A DNA stretch of 64,000 bases from Corynebacterium sp. ES2730-CONJ (GCF_024834055.1 NZ_JANUXZ010000001.1:1-64000), one strand, 5' to 3'; positions 53,285 to 62,379 are shown, counted from the stretch's first letter. Notes: a model not told the origin generated them from the sequence alone. A program made the numbers and translations.

Positions 53285-54334
53285 CTAAAGCCAATTCCAT
53301 TTTTTGAATGCGAGCCACATCGCTATCACGAGCGAGACCATGATCGCAAGGACGATGAAATATCCGTATTGAGTCTCCAGCTCAGGCATATTGGCGAAGT
53401 TCATACCATAAATACCGGCCACAAGGGTGGGTACCGCCGCCATCCCAACAAATGCAGAAATGGAACGCATATCCGTATTTTGCTGCAACGTGACTTTTGC
53501 GACAGCGGCGGTAATCAAGTTCGTGAGGCGTTCATCGCAGCTCGCAATCTCGTCTTTGGCTACAATCTCGTGATCCAGAACATCGCGAAAATAAGAGTGA
53601 ATTTGGTCATCAATGAGATCTGCATTATTGCCAAGTAAGCTGCGCAATGCAGGGGCTAGGGGATCGATGGCATGACGCATTTCTAAGATCTCGCGCTTAA
53701 GCAAATAAATTTGATCAATACTGAAATCAGACTGCGGAGTGAAAACTTCTTCCTCGAGCTCGTCGACGTCTTTGGTCAGTTCACGCGAAATCATCATATA
53801 ATCGTCGACCAAACAGTCAGACATGGCCCACGCGATAGCCATGGGCCCGTAGCTCGTGGTGTCCTGGTGAACTAAGCGCTTGGCCACATCAGGGAGCGGG
53901 GTATTATGCCGAATGGTGATTATGGATCGCGGCCCCACTACCATTTGAACTTCGCCCGTTGAGATAACTTGGCGGGTGCGCACCACGGATTCTTCGTTGA
54001 TATCGAAATCTGTGTACTTAACGCTGCGCACGACTACAAAAAGCTGATCGTCGTAACGCTCTACCTTGGGGCGCTGATGCGCAGTCACGGCGTCTTCGGT
54101 AATGAGTTCGTGGAGGGCTATATGCTCAGCGATATCCTGCATTTGAGCATTGGAGGGCTCGACCAAACTCAACCAGAGGAAGCGATTATCTCCCGTTTCA
54201 CAGGTCGAAATGACCTCGGCCAATTCTTTTGGCGATCTGACGGTGAGTTCCTCGTTTAGGATTCCATCTTCGTATATATAGAGATGATCGATGATCGCAG
54301 CAAAATCGGGGTGGGCATGAGCAAGGGAGGGCAC
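53285..54334 (-). CDS. corA: CorA family magnesium/cobalt channel
   Basis: A 349-residue protein with the large cytoplasmic domain first and two C-terminal membrane helices. The pore signature YGMNF is present (LVAGIYGMNFANMPELETQYG), as in Mg2+ channels of the CorA family. GTG 54334, preceded by GGTAGAAAG, is preferred; ATG 54403 would add 23 residues that overlap the flank of the ndh terminator. CorA and the CNNM pair give this window two kinds of divalent-ion transporter. Confidence 0.9.
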   Translation of the reverse strand: MPSLAHAHPDFAAIIDHLYIYEDGILNEELTVRSPKELAEVISTCETGDNRFLWLSLVEPSNAQMQDIAEHIALHELITEDAVTAHQRPKVERYDDQLFVVVRSVKYTDFDINEESVVRTRQVISTGEVQMVVGPRSIITIRHNTPLPDVAKRLVHQDTTSYGPMAIAWAMSDCLVDDYMMISRELTKDVDELEEEVFTPQSDFSIDQIYLLKREILEMRHAIDPLAPALRSLLGNNADLIDDQIHSYFRDVLDHEIVAKDEIASCDERLTNLITAAVAKVTLQQNTDMRSISAFVGMAAVPTLVAGIYGMNFANMPELETQYGYFIVLAIMVSLVIAMWLAFKKWNWL

Positions 54335-54404
54335 TAAATTTAACTTTCTACCTAGAAAAGAGGAGCGCTTGTCACAGGATAGACTACCGCTAGCGGCATG
54401 CACG

Positions 54405-54442
54405 AAAAAACGCTGGGAGAGTGGTGTGTCCCAGCGTTTTTT
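54405..54442. terminator. Bidirectional terminator between ndh and corA
   Basis: AAAAAACGCTGGGA and TCCCAGCGTTTTTT form a perfect stem with a ten-base loop and T-runs on both strands. Both genes are on the minus strand, so it ends ndh. Confidence 0.92.
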
Positions 54443-54455
54443 GGTTTAACTCGTA

Positions 54456-55859
54456 TTAGGAACGACCAAAGCGGGAGGTATCTCGAACCTCAATGGGGGC
54501 ATCTGTATAGTCGTCGACGTTGGACATGAGTTTCTGCAATGCAGTGCGCGAGTGCATTTGCTGTCTTGTGGTAGCCAAGTGCCAGCGCTTGCGCGACATG
54601 GCATTAAGGCCCCACGAGATCATTGAAATGAACCGGTTACGGAAGCCCACGATGAACATGAGGTGGACCACAAGCCAAAGTATCCATCCGATAAATCCGG
54701 TGATTTCAACCTTGCCGAGCTTAACAACCGCATTAAAGCGCGAGACTGTAGCCATGGAGCCCTTGTCGAAGTATTCGAATTCAGGGCGTTCCTCAGCGGA
54801 GCGACCTTCTACTTCAGCAGCAATTTGATCTGCTACGTACTCTGCACCTTGGATAGCAACCTGGGCAACTCCTGGCAATCCGTTGTAGTTCATCATATCG
54901 CCAATGACGAAGACATTTTTCTCATCGGCCACGGTGAGATCGGAATTGACCGGGACGCGGCCTGCGCGATCTACCTCAACCCCAGCCTGATCGGCAATGA
55001 GCTTGCCCAGTGGGGAAGCCGCGACACCGGCAGACCAGATCTTGCAATAGGAGTCAATGGTGAAGCTTTCACCGCTCACGGTATCTTTATAGGTCACTGC
55101 ACTGCTGGTGACATCGGTGACGATTGCATTGAGTTTGACTGTTACGCCAATTTTTTCCAAGGAACGCTGGGCGTTGCGGCCGAGACGTTTGCCAAACGGG
55201 GGAAGAACCTGCGGTGCCCCATCGAGCAGGATGATGCGGGCGTTGGCGGGATTGCAGCGACTATACGCCCCCGATAGAGTACGATGTGCGAGTTCTGCGA
55301 TCTGGCCAGCCAATTCCACACCGGTAGGTCCGGCACCCACAACGACGAAAGTTAGGAGACGATCGCGCTCTTCGAGATCTTCTGATAGTTCCGCGCGCTC
55401 GAAGGCGCCCATGATTCGGGCCCGGAGCTCGAGAGCATCGTCGAGAGTCTTCATACCTGGGGCGAATTCTGCAAAGTGATCATTGCCGAAATAAGACTGT
55501 CCTGCACCTGCGGCCACGATCAAAGAATCATAGGAGACCAATTTATGGAAACCGCCAAGTTCGGTGCGAACCGTCTTGGTTTGCAGGTCGATATCGGTCA
55601 CCTCGCCCTTGAGAATATTAACGTTCTCCTGTTCGTTGAGAATCTGGCGCGTCGCTGGTGCAATCTCACCTGACGAGAGAATGCCCGTAGCCACTTGGTA
55701 GAGCAATGGCTGGAAAAGATGGTGATTCGTGCGGTCGATCAAGGTGATATCCACATCCGCATTCTTCAGGTTGTTCACAGCGAATAGTCCACCGAATCCG
55801 GAGCCGATGACGACGACGTGGTGGCGTCCACCCTCGGGGCGGAATGGAGTTTCAGGCAT
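54456..55859 (-). CDS. ndh: Type II NADH dehydrogenase
   Basis: A 467-residue membrane-associated flavoprotein that passes electrons from NADH to quinone without pumping protons. The FAD motif is VVVIGSGFGGLFAVNNL near residue 14, NADH motif FVVVGAGPTGVELAGQIAEL near 167, and VFVIGDMMNYNGLPGVAQVAIQ binds FAD. A C-terminal hydrophobic stretch (ITGFIGWILWLVVHLMFIVG) anchors it. AGGAG nine bases before ATG 55859 sets the start. Confidence 0.95.
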   Translation of the reverse strand: MPETPFRPEGGRHHVVVIGSGFGGLFAVNNLKNADVDITLIDRTNHHLFQPLLYQVATGILSSGEIAPATRQILNEQENVNILKGEVTDIDLQTKTVRTELGGFHKLVSYDSLIVAAGAGQSYFGNDHFAEFAPGMKTLDDALELRARIMGAFERAELSEDLEERDRLLTFVVVGAGPTGVELAGQIAELAHRTLSGAYSRCNPANARIILLDGAPQVLPPFGKRLGRNAQRSLEKIGVTVKLNAIVTDVTSSAVTYKDTVSGESFTIDSYCKIWSAGVAASPLGKLIADQAGVEVDRAGRVPVNSDLTVADEKNVFVIGDMMNYNGLPGVAQVAIQGAEYVADQIAAEVEGRSAEERPEFEYFDKGSMATVSRFNAVVKLGKVEITGFIGWILWLVVHLMFIVGFRNRFISMISWGLNAMSRKRWHLATTRQQMHSRTALQKLMSNVDDYTDAPIEVRDTSRFGRS

Positions 55860-56179
55860 GAAAATTTTCTCCTCATACATCGGTTTTCATCAAGATGAAA
55901 ATAAAGGATGTATTCTTAGTTGTTTGACACTAGTGTTTTCGCACCACACTGACAGCGTGGTGTGATTTTTAACATGTTAGTCGCTGCCACACTCAATTTC
56001 CTATTTGAAAACTAATTCGATTTTCGTCTTCGTGAATTTTCCGCGAATTCCAAATCCAGGAATTTTACCCGGTGACTGTTCCGTGTGCCGCGCCTGGGTA
56101 CACCCGTATTGCCCTATAAAATAGAAAAAAACTGTGCACTCGAGAAGCGGAGGGATGCGTCATCGCGATATTTAGCTCT
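55860..56179. promoter_or_regulatory. Divergent promoter region with several palindromes
   Basis: About 320 bp between ndh (minus) and the CFA-like gene (plus). It holds ACACTAGTGT (55927-55936), CACCAC-N9-GTGGTG (near 55942-55962) and TAACATGTTA (55970-55979), plus CTATAAAAT (about 56114-56122), a possible -10 for the plus-strand gene. These look like regulator sites but match no consensus I know. Confidence 0.45.
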
Positions 56180-57490
56180 GTGCACCGCGATTTTGCGGCG
56201 CACCTCGAATATATTGACGCCGAGGCGTGGCCTGGTATTGCCCACATTCCATCAGGGCGACTTATGGCCGCTCGAGCTAGGCGCAGCGAAGCCGAATTTG
56301 CCGCAGCCTGTCAGAAGGCGGAAATCGCTCTGACGGGGGATCGGCCGGATATCGTTGTTGCGCGTGAAGAGCTCTTTTATCGGATTGCTCATGCTGGTTG
56401 GTTGGGTTTTGCCGAGGGGTTTATGGCGGGCGAGTGGAGTGCGCCAGACCTCCCAGCAGTGCTGCAAAAACTTATTGAGATTGAGTATCGCCCGCGCCAT
56501 TTTCGGCAGATTGTGGGTGGCATATACGACGGATCGGAGATCCCAGCAGCTCTCTACAAGCATTTTTCCGGGGATGGGATGAGCCCTCACGGCACACTAT
56601 TTTCCTCGGGAGTGCCAACGACACAGCGTATCAATGTGAAAAGCTACGCGCCTGGCGCTCGACGCGGCCGAGAGTCAGCAGCACATTTCGTTGACCTTAC
56701 CGAGGTGTCGCCGCCTGCACATGTAGAGCGTGCTGATTTAGCGGATGCTCAGTGGCGAGCTCTCCATGAACTTCTTCGGTCTGCCCACGTGGGCACTGGT
56801 ACACATATTTTAGATTTTCCGGCCTCGGGGCCAGCGATGGCACTCGCTGCGGCACATGTAAAGGCCACGGTGGACATTGTCAGCAGCGACATGGAATACG
56901 TGCGCTATATCCGCCGGATACTCAATTGTGAAGATTTAGCGGAACTGAGTCAAGCGGTGAGAGTGGAGCATATCGACGGTTTATTTCCTTCACCCAAGAC
57001 GTGGTCTCGCAATTATGATGCGATTGTTTCAGTGGAGAAGTTGGAGCATATGGGAGGGGGTGCGAAAAAAGCATATATGAAGTTCATAGACGATGTTATT
57101 GCCCCTGGTGGTTATATAGCGATGCAGACTGTGGTCGCCACTGAAAGGCGATCCAAGGCTAGTGAGGAGAGCCTCGCAGTTTTGAGGGCTTATGTGTCAC
57201 CAGCCTTGGATTATTTAAGGACCGAGGACATTCACCGTCTGGTGGACACTCACACTCACTGCAGAATCATATCGCAAACACATAGTGGTAGTCATTATGT
57301 CGAAGGCTTGAAAATGCAACGCGAGATCTTTGAAGGCAAGTTACGAGAAGCGGCCGCGGATGGTTTTGATATTACGTATCGGCGCTTGTGGATTTTCCAG
57401 CTTGCCTTGCGGGAAGCCTTGATGCGCTATGGTGCCTTAGATGCCGCCCAGCTGGTGTTGACGACACGGCGCGGTTCGCGGCGTCGGTGA
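56180..57490 (+). CDS. Cyclopropane-fatty-acid synthase-like methyltransferase
   Basis: A 436-residue relative of CFA synthase, which adds a methylene group from SAM to membrane lipid double bonds. The helical N-terminal region, the YDAIVSVEKLEHMGG motif (usually VSVEMLEHVG) and the closing SHYVEGLKMQREIFEGK (HY-x-x-TL type) are conserved. Motif I, normally V-L-D/E-I-G-C-G-W-G, reads ILDFPASGPAMALAAA, so SAM binding may be altered or lost. GTG 56180 is the only usable start in frame and has a poor ribosome binding site; GGAGGG lies 26 bases upstream. Confidence 0.75.
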   Translation: MHRDFAAHLEYIDAEAWPGIAHIPSGRLMAARARRSEAEFAAACQKAEIALTGDRPDIVVAREELFYRIAHAGWLGFAEGFMAGEWSAPDLPAVLQKLIEIEYRPRHFRQIVGGIYDGSEIPAALYKHFSGDGMSPHGTLFSSGVPTTQRINVKSYAPGARRGRESAAHFVDLTEVSPPAHVERADLADAQWRALHELLRSAHVGTGTHILDFPASGPAMALAAAHVKATVDIVSSDMEYVRYIRRILNCEDLAELSQAVRVEHIDGLFPSPKTWSRNYDAIVSVEKLEHMGGGAKKAYMKFIDDVIAPGGYIAMQTVVATERRSKASEESLAVLRAYVSPALDYLRTEDIHRLVDTHTHCRIISQTHSGSHYVEGLKMQREIFEGKLREAAADGFDITYRRLWIFQLALREALMRYGALDAAQLVLTTRRGSRRR

Positions 57491-57562
57491 TCCTTGGGGA
57501 AGTCAGCTAAATGACATAATGTACATTATCGGACAATTTTTGGGTTTAGGCCAAGATGAAAT

Positions 57563-57603
57563 AATGCCCGCTATTATGTCACAGTGACACAATAGCGGGC
57601 ATT
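57563..57603. terminator. Bidirectional terminator
   Basis: AATGCCCGCTATT and AATAGCGGGCATT pair perfectly, and TGTCA/TGACA extends the stem inside. It lies between the CFA-like gene and the convergent small membrane protein. A separate palindrome ATAATGTACATTAT lies just upstream at 57516-57529. Confidence 0.85.
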
Positions 57604-57621
57604 GTTTGTGTGCTCGCATCT

Positions 57622-57804
57622 CTACTTGCTAAGACTGTCTCTCATGGTTTTTCGGATTCTGTATAGTTGGATACTAATCATCACCACCAGGACTAAGCCA
57701 ATGCCACCGGCGATATAGCTTCCCTGGATGAGTACATATGCGGTAAAGGCCACAACCACGACTAGACGCAGCCATAGCATCGGTTGCATCCGTGGATCAT
57801 TCAC
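57622..57804 (-). CDS. Small two-helix membrane protein
   Basis: A 60-residue protein with two hydrophobic segments (WLRLVVVVAFTAYVLIQG and IAGGIGLVLVVMISIQL, about residues 11-28 and 31-48) and a basic tail. It overlaps the stop of the YceI gene by four bases (ATGA), so it is co-translated. Function unknown. Confidence 0.7.
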   Translation of the reverse strand: MNDPRMQPMLWLRLVVVVAFTAYVLIQGSYIAGGIGLVLVVMISIQLYRIRKTMRDSLSK

Positions 57805-58520
57805 GATGCAGAGTCTTCCGGTTCAGGTTTGATCTTCTCGAAGGTCAGTAAAATATTTAATTCGCCTTCCTCGTCAATCTTTGCCGCCACAAAGTCAGGA
57901 GTTTTCACACCATAGTCGATGCGGTTGATATCAATTGTACTACTCATAGAAATTCGATCACCATCGCGCACGGCCAAAAACTCACTGGTGATCTCCTGTG
58001 TAGTGTCCTTGATAGTAAGTTCACCGGTGATGTTTACTACTCCCGCGGCACCGTTGCTGGGAAGAGAGCTGATATCTACCGGTTGAGTAAGCCTAAAATT
58101 AGCTGTGGGATAGATATCGGTATCGAAGATTTTTCGACGTACATTAATATCTCGGCGTTCCCTATCAGATGAAATAGATGTCATATCAACTTCAATGCGA
58201 CCTGACTGAATGGTTCCACCGGCGATCTTGATATCCCCTCGTACGCCTCGGGTCGATCCAGATGTAGTCCGTCGGTCCGACGGCAGCAACTCTCCAAATG
58301 TAAATCCCACTGAGGATATATGAGGAGAACGTCCGTATACTACAGTCCAATATCCGTCTATATCGGTGGTGGCCGGTTTGGTAGCGGCCGTGTCTATGCT
58401 GCCCGTCTTAATACCGGGGCCCAATAGCACAGGAATGACCGCCGATGCTAGGGCGAAGAGACCTAAGAGTACAACCGCAGTCACCGTCACAAAAATTGCT
58501 ATCCGCGCTTTTAGATTCAT
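57801..58520 (-). CDS. YceI-like lipid-binding domain protein, membrane-anchored
   Basis: A 239-residue protein with an N-terminal membrane helix (about residues 6-30) and a YceI lipocalin-like domain (about 55-225; DIDGYWTVVYGRSPHISSVG, VDMTSISSDRERRD, DIYPTANFRLTQ). YceI domains bind polyisoprenoid or quinone-like lipids. It lies outside the membrane and is paired with a small membrane protein downstream. Confidence 0.88.
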   Translation of the reverse strand: MNLKARIAIFVTVTAVVLLGLFALASAVIPVLLGPGIKTGSIDTAATKPATTDIDGYWTVVYGRSPHISSVGFTFGELLPSDRRTTSGSTRGVRGDIKIAGGTIQSGRIEVDMTSISSDRERRDINVRRKIFDTDIYPTANFRLTQPVDISSLPSNGAAGVVNITGELTIKDTTQEITSEFLAVRDGDRISMSSTIDINRIDYGVKTPDFVAAKIDEEGELNILLTFEKIKPEPEDSAS

Positions 58521-58524
58521 TACC

Positions 58525-58857
58525 CTACCTTAATCTCAACTGCTCAATACTTTTGGAGATCCCAACTAATTCTGCGCACAATGCAGCCACTTCATCGGGA
58601 TGCGCTCCCTCGGCAACAGCAGTTTGAATATCCTCAGCAGCGCACCTCAGCTCGAAGAGCGAATCCTGAAGCTGATGAGCCCTGTCAGGAGTTATGATAA
58701 CAGCCTCGGAGGAAATGACCGTTCCTACAACCGCGTTCCGCTGCTCATAAGCGCGCTGGCGGCATGATTGACTGCAGTATTTGCGTGGCCTTCCGCGTAG
58801 CGGCTTTTCTATTTCGGTTCCACACCACTGACACGCCAGCGCTCGTTTACCTGCCAT
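58525..58857 (-). CDS. Small zinc-finger protein (CxxC…CxxxC type)
   Basis: A 110-residue protein whose N-terminus carries CQWCGTEIEKPLRGRPRKYC followed by SQSC, a four-Cys zinc ribbon with an Arg-rich part (RGRPRK, RQRAYEQR). The rest is an acidic helix (QDSLFELRCAAEDIQTAVAE). It is similar in type to small zinc-ribbon proteins next to rbpA/ppm in actinobacteria. ATG 58857 is chosen because the extra residues from 58899 are unlike the family. Confidence 0.72.
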   Translation of the reverse strand: MAGKRALACQWCGTEIEKPLRGRPRKYCSQSCRQRAYEQRNAVVGTVISSEAVIITPDRAHQLQDSLFELRCAAEDIQTAVAEGAHPDEVAALCAELVGISKSIEQLRLR

Positions 58858-58918
58858 TCTTCCCAGTCTAGCAACCAGGTCACTAGACCCCCAGCACAAC
58901 CGTCACAGACCTCAACTC

Positions 58919-58944
58919 GGAACTTTTCACCGTGGTGTAACGTT
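58919..58944 (+). promoter_or_regulatory. SigR/SigH-type promoter of rbpA
   Basis: GGAAC (58919-58923), 18 bases, then GTT (58942-58944). This fits the thiol-oxidative-stress sigma factor consensus GGAAT-N18/19-GTT of Streptomyces SigR and mycobacterial SigH. It lies about 95 bp before the rbpA ATG. rbpA of Streptomyces coelicolor is a known SigR target. Confidence 0.65.
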
Positions 58945-59039
58945 ATATCCAATGATCCGTGAGTAAAAGGTACTCGCGTCAATCCCCCTACCGCTGTTGA
59001 GCGGGGGAAGAACTTTTAAGGAAAGGACTGATTCGCACT

Positions 59040-59444
59040 ATGGCAGACCGCGTTCTCCGTGGTTCCCGAATGGGTGCCGTCAGCTACGAAACCGACCGCG
59101 ACCACGATCTAGCACCTCGCCAGATGGTCCGTTATAAGACCGAAACAGGCGACATCTATGACGTCCCCTTCGCTCACGACGCCGAAATCCCCGAGACCTG
59201 GCAGTGCAAGAACGGCCAGACCGGTCATCTCATGGAGGGTGAAGGAGTCTCCGCTAAGCCCACGAAACCACCGAGAACTCACTGGGATATGCTGCGGGAA
59301 CGGCGCTCAATCGAAGAGCTTGACCAGCTCTTAGAAGAGCGTATTGATCAGCTACGCCGACGGCGTCGAAACGCAGCTCGGCTTCTCAAGCAGCAGGAGG
59401 AAGAGGCAGCTGCCGCTCGCGCAGAAGAGGAAAACGTTCACTAA
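59040..59444 (+). CDS. rbpA: RNA polymerase-binding protein RbpA
   Basis: A 134-residue actinobacterial transcription factor that binds RNA polymerase and the group I/II sigma factor and stabilises the open complex. MADRVLRGSRMGAVSYETDR starts the N-terminal tail; the core has WQCKNGQTGHLMEGE in place of the usual zinc Cys pair, and the sigma-interaction domain is THWDMLRERRSIEELDQLLEERI. An extra Lys/Arg- and Glu/Ala-rich tail (residues about 108-134) ends it. AAGGAAAGG is the ribosome binding site. Confidence 0.95.
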   Translation: MADRVLRGSRMGAVSYETDRDHDLAPRQMVRYKTETGDIYDVPFAHDAEIPETWQCKNGQTGHLMEGEGVSAKPTKPPRTHWDMLRERRSIEELDQLLEERIDQLRRRRRNAARLLKQQEEEAAAARAEEENVH

Positions 59445-59453
59445 TGCATAGCG

Positions 59454-59487
59454 AAAACCGCAGTGGGATATGTCCACTGCGGTTTTT
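59454..59487. terminator. Terminator after rbpA
   Basis: AAAACCGCAGTGG and CCACTGCGGTTTTT form a perfect stem with a seven-base loop and a T-run on the plus strand and A-run-derived T's on the minus strand; it can serve the convergent mannosyltransferase too. Confidence 0.92.
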
Positions 59488-59490
59488 CGA

Positions 59491-60285
59491 TTAAATATAG
59501 TGTTCTTTACGCCACTTCTTAACTTCGTGAGCAATAAGATGATAACTCTCTCTGGCGATCGCCTTAACCTGTTCGCTGCGATAAGTCAAGCCCCACTTGC
59601 TCACCTCAAGCAGCGAATCCTTCACAAAGGATCCATCCAACTTCGATTCCCCGATTTCGCGTTCAGTGAAGGTTATAGGAACCTCGCGGATATCAAAACC
59701 CAAATTATTCACTCGCCACGCCATATCCACCTGGAAGATATAGCCCGCACGGGACAACTCATCAAAATTCACCTGTTCTAAGACCTCGCGTCTAAAGGCC
59801 CGATAGCCAGCTGTCATGTCCTTGATGCCCGCCCCTAAAGCGACAGAGATATAGACATTGCCTCCCTTTGATAGGAGGTAGCGATGGCGAGGCCAGTTCA
59901 CTACTTCCCCACCAGAAACGTATCGTGAACCAATCACCATGTCAGCGCCTTGGTCGATCTCGTCAAGAAGGCGGTGCAATTGCTCTGGAGCATGGGAACC
60001 ATCGGCGTCCATCTCCACCAGAATGTCGTAGTGGCGCTCAAGGCCCCAGTGGAACCCTGCGATATAGGCGCCGAGTAGGCCGCTTTTGCCCTCGCGGTGC
60101 AGTACGAAGATATGGTCATCGCCGCTGGCTAGTTCATCGGCCAAATCACCGGTACCGTCGGGAGAATTATCGTCGATAATCAAAATATCAACATCCGGGT
60201 TACTTGCACGCACCCTTGAGGTGATGAGCGGAAGATTACCCACTTCGTTGTAGGTTGGGATCAAGACGAGAGTCTGAGAGCTCAA
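59491..60285 (-). CDS. ppm1: Polyprenol-phosphate mannose synthase (GT2)
   Basis: A 264-residue family-2 glycosyltransferase. The N-terminus has LIPTYNEVGNLPLI and IIDDNSPDGTGDLADEL, the metal motif is VEMDADGSHAPE, and QVDMAWRVNNLGFDIREVPI and FTEREIGESK follow, as in dolichol-phosphate-mannose synthases without membrane tail. It moves mannose from GDP-mannose to polyprenyl phosphate for lipoglycans and protein mannosylation. In mycobacteria it is fused to Lnt; here the two are separate, adjacent genes. Confidence 0.92.
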   Translation of the reverse strand: MSSQTLVLIPTYNEVGNLPLITSRVRASNPDVDILIIDDNSPDGTGDLADELASGDDHIFVLHREGKSGLLGAYIAGFHWGLERHYDILVEMDADGSHAPEQLHRLLDEIDQGADMVIGSRYVSGGEVVNWPRHRYLLSKGGNVYISVALGAGIKDMTAGYRAFRREVLEQVNFDELSRAGYIFQVDMAWRVNNLGFDIREVPITFTEREIGESKLDGSFVKDSLLEVSKWGLTYRSEQVKAIARESYHLIAHEVKKWRKEHYI

Positions 60286-60349
60286 GATATTCTCCTTTAA
60301 CAGGTCAGATACCCACGGTCGCTCTATGGAAGTGGGTGCGAAAAAGACT

Positions 60350-61840
60350 CTAGAGTTTCCGACGTACTAATGCAATCGATAGCGCCACAGCGATAAGCCC
60401 CATTATGACTAAGGCCCACTCGATGTCTGAGCCAAAACGAGCCGCAGGGCTGAGACTGTCTTTCAGCGGCACGGAAGCTGTCAGATTCTTGGCCTCGAAA
60501 ATTCCTGTTCGAGACTGGATACTTCCATCGGGTGTCACAATCGCTGATACCCCAGAAGTAGCCGCGACAATAACAGCTCGATCCAATTCGATCGCGCGCA
60601 TCCGGCTCATTGCTAACTGCTGATAGGTCATATCGCTGAATCCGAATGTGGCATTATTTGTCGGAGTGGACAGAATTTCTGCTCCAGCTCTGACGGCATC
60701 CCGCCCCGCTTGGTCAAAGGCAACTTCATAGCAGGTGCTGATACCAACGCGTACGTTGCGTCCCAGTTGCATTGCACGTATCGCTACCGTGCCATCTCCG
60801 TGTCCAGGTTGGAAATTGCCGGCTAGATCCACCATAGAGGAGAAAGTACGGAAAAAATCACGCATGGGCATATATTCCCCAAACGGCTGGAGAAATTTCT
60901 TGTGGTGGTACTCCCCTGGTCCTGAAATTGGATCGAAAACCTGCATTGTATTGTGTGCCCCCGCCTCATCTCGAGTAATTGTGCCCACTAGGATTGGCGC
61001 ATTGAGCTGCGATACCGCTTGATCGATCAAACGCCGAGCATCCCCATCCTCGAAGGGGTTGACATCGGAAGAATTTTCTGGCCACACTGCGAAGTCAACA
61101 GGTTCAGAGATCCGTGCAGTCTCTGCCACGTGATTGCCTAATACTGCACGCCGCTGGGCATTGAAATCGAGGCCCAGCCGTGGCACATTGCCTTGCACTG
61201 CTGCGACTGTGACCGTCTCAGTGCTTTCACCTCGGGGCATCATGATGGCGGTGGCGCTTAAAATCACGACAAGGCTGAGCACCAGCCCGTGGCCTAGATC
61301 CATTCTCCAGCGGGCCAGCGTTGTGGCGAGCAGACAAATCATGGCACTCACCAGCGCAGGCCCCCCGAGAAATGCCAGGGATGCCAACGGACCATCAATC
61401 TGCGTCCATGCTAGGCGGACCCACGCGAAGCCACCATAGGGCCATGAGGAACGCAGGAACTCGATGGTGACATAGTAAAAAGCGAAACCGATATAACCGT
61501 ATCGATGGGCGAGTATAACTGCTCCACCTGCTCCTAAGAGAAGAGAATACAGTGCCAAAAAGATTGCTAGCGCTATATATGGGAAGGCTCCGACAAACTC
61601 ACCAATCCACGGCAGCATCAGGAGGTAGACCACGAGACTGTGGGCGAAAGCGATCACAGAGCCACTGCGCATACTCACAGCACGACCGTTATAGGGGCTC
61701 AGCGATAGCACGAGCACAATCACCCCGACGATTGCCGCCTTCCACCACCCCAGGGGTTGATAACCGCTATAAACTAGCAGGCCCCCAAAAGCGCTCAGCG
61801 CTATCCGGCCGAGAAAAATTACCAAAGGTTTATGCCTCAT
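60350..61840 (-). CDS. lnt: Apolipoprotein N-acyltransferase
   Basis: A 496-residue membrane enzyme that adds the third acyl chain to lipoproteins. About seven membrane helices in the N-terminal 190 residues and one near the end surround a nitrilase-type domain with the Glu-Lys-Cys triad: Glu in WPENSSDVNPFEDGD, Lys in KKFLQPFGEYMP and Cys in VGISTCYEVAFD. The start overlaps the fxsA stop by four bases (ATGA). It supports lipoprotein maturation such as that of the product at 31058. Confidence 0.93.
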   Translation of the reverse strand: MRHKPLVIFLGRIALSAFGGLLVYSGYQPLGWWKAAIVGVIVLVLSLSPYNGRAVSMRSGSVIAFAHSLVVYLLMLPWIGEFVGAFPYIALAIFLALYSLLLGAGGAVILAHRYGYIGFAFYYVTIEFLRSSWPYGGFAWVRLAWTQIDGPLASLAFLGGPALVSAMICLLATTLARWRMDLGHGLVLSLVVILSATAIMMPRGESTETVTVAAVQGNVPRLGLDFNAQRRAVLGNHVAETARISEPVDFAVWPENSSDVNPFEDGDARRLIDQAVSQLNAPILVGTITRDEAGAHNTMQVFDPISGPGEYHHKKFLQPFGEYMPMRDFFRTFSSMVDLAGNFQPGHGDGTVAIRAMQLGRNVRVGISTCYEVAFDQAGRDAVRAGAEILSTPTNNATFGFSDMTYQQLAMSRMRAIELDRAVIVAATSGVSAIVTPDGSIQSRTGIFEAKNLTASVPLKDSLSPAARFGSDIEWALVIMGLIAVALSIALVRRKL

Positions 61841-62379
61841 GAGGACTTTTTGGGGTCGTCAAAATCTTCAGGATTAAGATTTTTCGACCACGTGCTGAGC
61901 TCTTCCTCGTCGATTGTTTCGGCCGTTGGGGTCACTGAGCTCCCTGAGGCACGGGATTGTGCCCCCGGCCCAAAGTGGCCGTAGCTGTGCGGAGAGCGGT
62001 AGCCCTGGGTCATTTCGAAACTGCGTACCCCTAGATCCGCGATCTTGGCTCGTAGTTTTTTAGCCAAAAGACGGCGCACGACGGCCCGGGTAGGGGCGAT
62101 GATGAGAATAAGTCCTATCAGTGTGGTGACAAAACCGGGCAGAGCAACACCCACTGCGCCCGCAGCAAGCAGACCTAGATCTCCAACCGCCTGTCCAGCA
62201 CTGCTTCCTAGGGAGGCACTACGAGCAACTCGGCGCATCTCAATTGCGGCTAATAATAGCCCTGCAAAGAAGAATGCAAATAGCAGTAAAAGGGCTACGC
62301 CCACTCCCAGCCATTTGGATACCAGCCAAAAGGCCAGCGCCTCGCACACGAAATAGGGCACAACGAGAAAATATGGCAT
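61837..62379 (-). CDS. fxsA: FxsA family membrane protein
   Basis: A 180-residue protein. Membrane helices lie at about residues 5-20, 24-45 and 72-95 with the FxsA-like LGVGVALLLLFAFFFAGLLL and VALPGFVTTLIGLILIIAPTR segments; the last 70 residues are hydrophilic. FxsA suppresses phage-T7 exclusion in E. coli, but its normal role is unknown. The order fxsA-lnt-ppm on one strand is conserved in actinobacteria. Confidence 0.88.
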   Translation of the reverse strand: MPYFLVVPYFVCEALAFWLVSKWLGVGVALLLLFAFFFAGLLLAAIEMRRVARSASLGSSAGQAVGDLGLLAAGAVGVALPGFVTTLIGLILIIAPTRAVVRRLLAKKLRAKIADLGVRSFEMTQGYRSPHSYGHFGPGAQSRASGSSVTPTAETIDEEELSTWSKNLNPEDFDDPKKSS

